NCBI GenBank assembly: GCA_028287205.1
Contig: JAQBQC010000016.1
Location: 1-9,827, forward strand
Source: Gemmatimonadota bacterium
GTDB taxonomy: Bacteria; Gemmatimonadota; Gemmatimonadetes; Gemmatimonadales; Gemmatimonadaceae
Direction: 5' to 3'
Length of the DNA stretch: 9,827 nt
The first letter of the stretch is position 1. Each line of letters begins with the position of its first letter. The notes beneath the pieces were generated by a model. That model saw nothing but the letters and a program-made list of their open reading frames with translations, was not told the DNA's origin and made no database searches. Shown here one piece after another: positions 8,102-9,827 of this stretch. A program made the position numbers and the translations under genes.

Positions 8102-8217
8102 TCCGGCGACAACACGAGCCACTCGACGGCCTCGCGCGCGATGCCCGGCGGAACCGTGTGCGGGCCGTCGAACTCGTGGTAAGCACATCATAGCCCGCGC
8201 GCTGGAGCGGAGCCACC
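8098..8217 (-). pseudogene. C-terminal stump of an alpha/beta hydrolase (phospholipase/carboxylesterase type), frameshifted
   Basis: Read on the minus strand, 8216-8184 gives V-A-P-L-Q-R-A-G-Y-D-V. After two leftover bases the next frame from 8181 gives Y-H-E-F-D-G-P-H-T-V-P-P-G-I-A-R-E-A-V-E, then W-L-V-L-S-P-D and TAG at 8100-8098. The two pieces join as the end of a phospholipase/carboxylesterase or dienelactone-hydrolase-like protein, where a G-Y-D-V-x-Y-x-E-F-x-G-P-H strand carries the catalytic histidine (here the H of G-P-H). A net loss of one base (or gain of two) near 8182 breaks the frame. No nucleophile-elbow region (G-x-S-x-G) exists upstream because the RidA-like gene occupies that place, so only about 38 residues remain. 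The recognition rests on a short but characteristic motif. Confidence 0.65.
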
Positions 8218-8613
8218 TCAGCGCACTGCGGTGCCCTCGATCTCGAGGAGCAGCTCGGGGAACGCCAGGCTCGTCACGCCGAGCAACGTGCTGCTCGGAA
8301 CGCAGCCGGCGGCGGCGAGCCGTCCGCCGACCACTCCGAACTGTGTGAAGAACGCGCCGATATCGGTCGTGTAATAGTTCAGGCGCACGAGGTCAGCCAG
8401 GCGGTAGCCGCCTGCCGCCAGAACTGCCTCCAGATTATCGAGTGCCAACGCCAGCTGCGCGGCCATGTCCCCTGCGTGCTGTGGATGCCCGTCGGCGTTC
8501 ATCGATGTCTGGCCCGCGCAGTATAGCACCCGCTGGCCTCCCGCTACCTCGATGGCTTGGGCGTAGCCGAAATTGTCCTGCCACTGCCACGGATTGATCG
8601 CTCTGCGTTCCAT
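8218..8613 (-). CDS. RidA/YjgF-family protein lacking the deaminase arginine
   Basis: A 131-residue soluble protein of the RidA (YjgF/YER057c/UK114) family, normally a homotrimer. Seen: Q-R-V-L-Y-C-A-G-Q-T-S at 27-37, Q-L-A-L-A-L-D-N-L at 53-61, V-R-L-N-Y-Y-T-T-D at 76-84, P-S-S-T-L-L-G-V at 106-113 and the closing L-L-L-E-I-E-G-T-A-V-R. In enamine/imine-deaminating RidA a conserved arginine sits in a P-A-R-S/T-x-V segment; here that place reads P-S-S-T, so the classical 2-iminopropanoate activity is probably absent. I recall this P-x-S-T-L-L-G-V version as typical of a separate Rid subgroup, so it is a family trait and not damage. The ATG at 8613 is preferred over the 30-codon upstream extension because GGAGG (8624-8620) lies 6 nt before it. 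It is divergent from the amidase gene across 194 nt. Substrate unknown. Confidence 0.9.
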   Translation of the reverse strand: MERRAINPWQWQDNFGYAQAIEVAGGQRVLYCAGQTSMNADGHPQHAGDMAAQLALALDNLEAVLAAGGYRLADLVRLNYYTTDIGAFFTQFGVVGGRLAAAGCVPSSTLLGVTSLAFPELLLEIEGTAVR

Positions 8614-8619
8614 GTGCGA

Positions 8620-8624
8620 CCTCC
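8620..8624 (-). promoter_or_regulatory. ribosome binding site of the RidA-family gene
   Basis: Minus-strand GGAGG lies 6 nt before the ATG at 8613. It decides the start against the longer upstream reading frame. Confidence 0.8.
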
Positions 8625-8807
8625 ATCGTGAGGGGTGAATGTGGAGTGAAGTGCGCGGGGGCTGACGGTTTTGCAACGTGCAGTCTTCGCGCCGAGTGTG
8701 CACGAGGCTCGCGTCCCGACGAGCTGACGAATGGCGCCGCCTGCCGACGCGGAGCGATGATACCTTCGACCACTTGCCTTACCGCCGACACTCTCGCCCC
8801 CGGTGCC

Positions 8808-9827
8808 ATGCGTCGATTTGCGCTCTCGATCATCCCTCTCGTCACCATCGCCCTCGCTGCCTGTGCCGCGTCCAAGGGCGCGAACTTCTGGTCCGCGTAC
8901 CCGGTTGGCTCCGTGCACACGCTGATGCCGTCCCCGACGACGGTCGTGTACGGAGGCTACGATCCCGCGGCAGCGCCGGTGCTGCGCGTCGCGTCCGGGG
9001 ACGAGGTGATCGTCGGCGCGGTCTCGACGTGCGGGGCCCGGCTCCTTCAACCGGGCGTGGACACCGGGACCATCGAGCCGGCGTACCGCGCGATCGCGGC
9101 CGCGGTAAGCGACTCGACGCTTCGCCGCGGCCCGGGTGGGCACATCCTCACGGGCCCGATCTACGTGGACGGGGCGGAGCCGGGGGACGTGCTCGAGGTG
9201 AGAATCGAGTCCATCGCGGTCGACCTGCCTTATGCGTGCAACGGCTTCGGACCGCGCGGCGGCTTCCTGCCCGAGGACTTCCCGGGCGAGTCGCGCTTCC
9301 GCGTGATCCCGCTCGACCTACAACACAAGGTGGCGCGGTTCTCCGACTCGCTCGGGATCGCGATTCCGCTGCACCCGTTTTTCGGGAGTATCGGTGTCGC
9401 ACCGCGACCCGAGCAGGGGCGCATCAACAGCGCTCCGCCCGGAACGCACGCAGGGAATCTCGACAACAAGGCGCTCGTCGCCGGAACGATCCTCTACATC
9501 CCGGTGCACACACGCGGCGCACTGCTCGAAATCGGCGACGGCCACGCTGCGCAGGGCGACGGCGAGGTGGACATCACGGCGCTCGAGACGGCGCTGCGCG
9601 GTCGATTCCAGCTCATCGTGCGCAAGGACATGCACTTCGATTGGCCCCGCGCGGAGACGTCCAAGGCCTGGATCGCGATGGGCGCGGACTCCAACCTGAC
9701 GGTGGCGACGAAGATCGCCACCCGTCAGGCGATAGCACTTCTCGGCGACACCTACCATCTGTCGCGCGTGGATGCCTACCAGTTGCTGAGTACGGCCGCG
9801 GACGTGCGCATCACGCAGCTCGTGGAC
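8808..9827 (+). CDS. acetamidase/formamidase family protein, predicted lipoprotein, 3' end outside window
   Basis: The frame runs open from the ATG at 8808 to the last base (340 codons) with no stop. Residues 1-19 form a lipoprotein signal: M-R-R, a hydrophobic core, then lipobox L16-A17-A18-C19, with Ala at +2 favouring the outer membrane. From about residue 30 the protein matches the FmdA/AmdA amidase family, which hydrolyses formamide or acetamide to ammonia and the acid. Seen: G-H-I-L-T-G-P-I at 111-118, P-G-D-V-L-E-V at 125-131, H-A-G-N-L-D-N-K at 214-221 and G-D-G-H-A-A-Q-G-D-G-E at 243-253. The final visible residues, V-R-I-T-Q-L-V-D, usually come shortly before the end, so little is missing. 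Characterised family members are mostly cytoplasmic, so export is notable. No Shine-Dalgarno is evident before the ATG. Substrate specificity is not assignable. Confidence 0.88.
   Translation, partial: MRRFALSIIPLVTIALAACAASKGANFWSAYPVGSVHTLMPSPTTVVYGGYDPAAAPVLRVASGDEVIVGAVSTCGARLLQPGVDTGTIEPAYRAIAAAVSDSTLRRGPGGHILTGPIYVDGAEPGDVLEVRIESIAVDLPYACNGFGPRGGFLPEDFPGESRFRVIPLDLQHKVARFSDSLGIAIPLHPFFGSIGVAPRPEQGRINSAPPGTHAGNLDNKALVAGTILYIPVHTRGALLEIGDGHAAQGDGEVDITALETALRGRFQLIVRKDMHFDWPRAETSKAWIAMGADSNLTVATKIATRQAIALLGDTYHLSRVDAYQLLSTAADVRITQLVD

Noticed and set aside
9318..9758. 146-codon minus-strand open frame in the amidase gene
   Set aside because: Antisense to conserved amidase motifs; no independent evidence.

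Overview
This window is high-GC bacterial DNA, roughly 65% G+C by eye. It has the gene content of Gemmatimonadota, or less likely Acidobacteriota. The clues are a large duplicated orphan FtsX/MacB-type permease of the ADOP kind with its PadR regulator next door, a cupin closely resembling the Granulicella hydroxynitrile lyase, and a small glycine-rich disordered protein of a type I associate with Gemmatimonadota. Taxonomy is inferred from gene types only. I see no rRNA, tRNA, CRISPR array, insertion sequence or phage gene.

Layout. (1) 2-478, plus: the 3' part of an AbiEii-like nucleotidyltransferase cut by the window edge, with visibly lower G+C than the rest. (2) 3513-491, minus: a PadR regulator followed 2 nt later by an ADOP-type permease. 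The permease frame is broken once by an in-frame TGA at 1684-1682, leaving an N-terminal half (3157-1682) and a C-terminal half (491-1639 from a GTG, or 1681 as frame remainder). Its stop faces the nucleotidyltransferase stop across 12 nt. (3) 3514-3735: a divergent regulatory region with two perfect inverted repeats about two helical turns apart. (4) 3736-5808, plus: a 14-TM DHA2/EmrB-type MFS exporter carrying a C-terminal MarR-like winged helix. (5) 5977-7452, plus: a manganese-type cupin like (R)-selective hydroxynitrile lyase and an aldo/keto reductase, 60 nt apart and probably co-transcribed. (6) 7694-8101, plus: a small hydrophilic, probably disordered protein. (7) 8098-8217, minus: the frameshifted C-terminal stump of an alpha/beta hydrolase. 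(8) 8218-8613, minus: a RidA/YjgF-family protein. (9) 8808 to the window end, plus: an acetamidase/formamidase with a lipoprotein signal, missing only its extreme C-terminus; its frame stays open to the window edge.

How the genes may work together. The PadR-permease pair and the MFS exporter diverge from a shared control region, so one PadR-type signal could govern both. The cupin and the reductase form a plausible small-molecule pair: cyanohydrin cleavage gives an aldehyde and the reductase could reduce it. The amidase and the RidA-like protein act on small nitrogen compounds, but no evidence joins them into one pathway. The short gaps (5809-5976, 6385-6444, 7453-7693, 8614-8807) hold ribosome binding sites and weak promoter-like AT patches only. 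I found no convincing intrinsic terminator in them.
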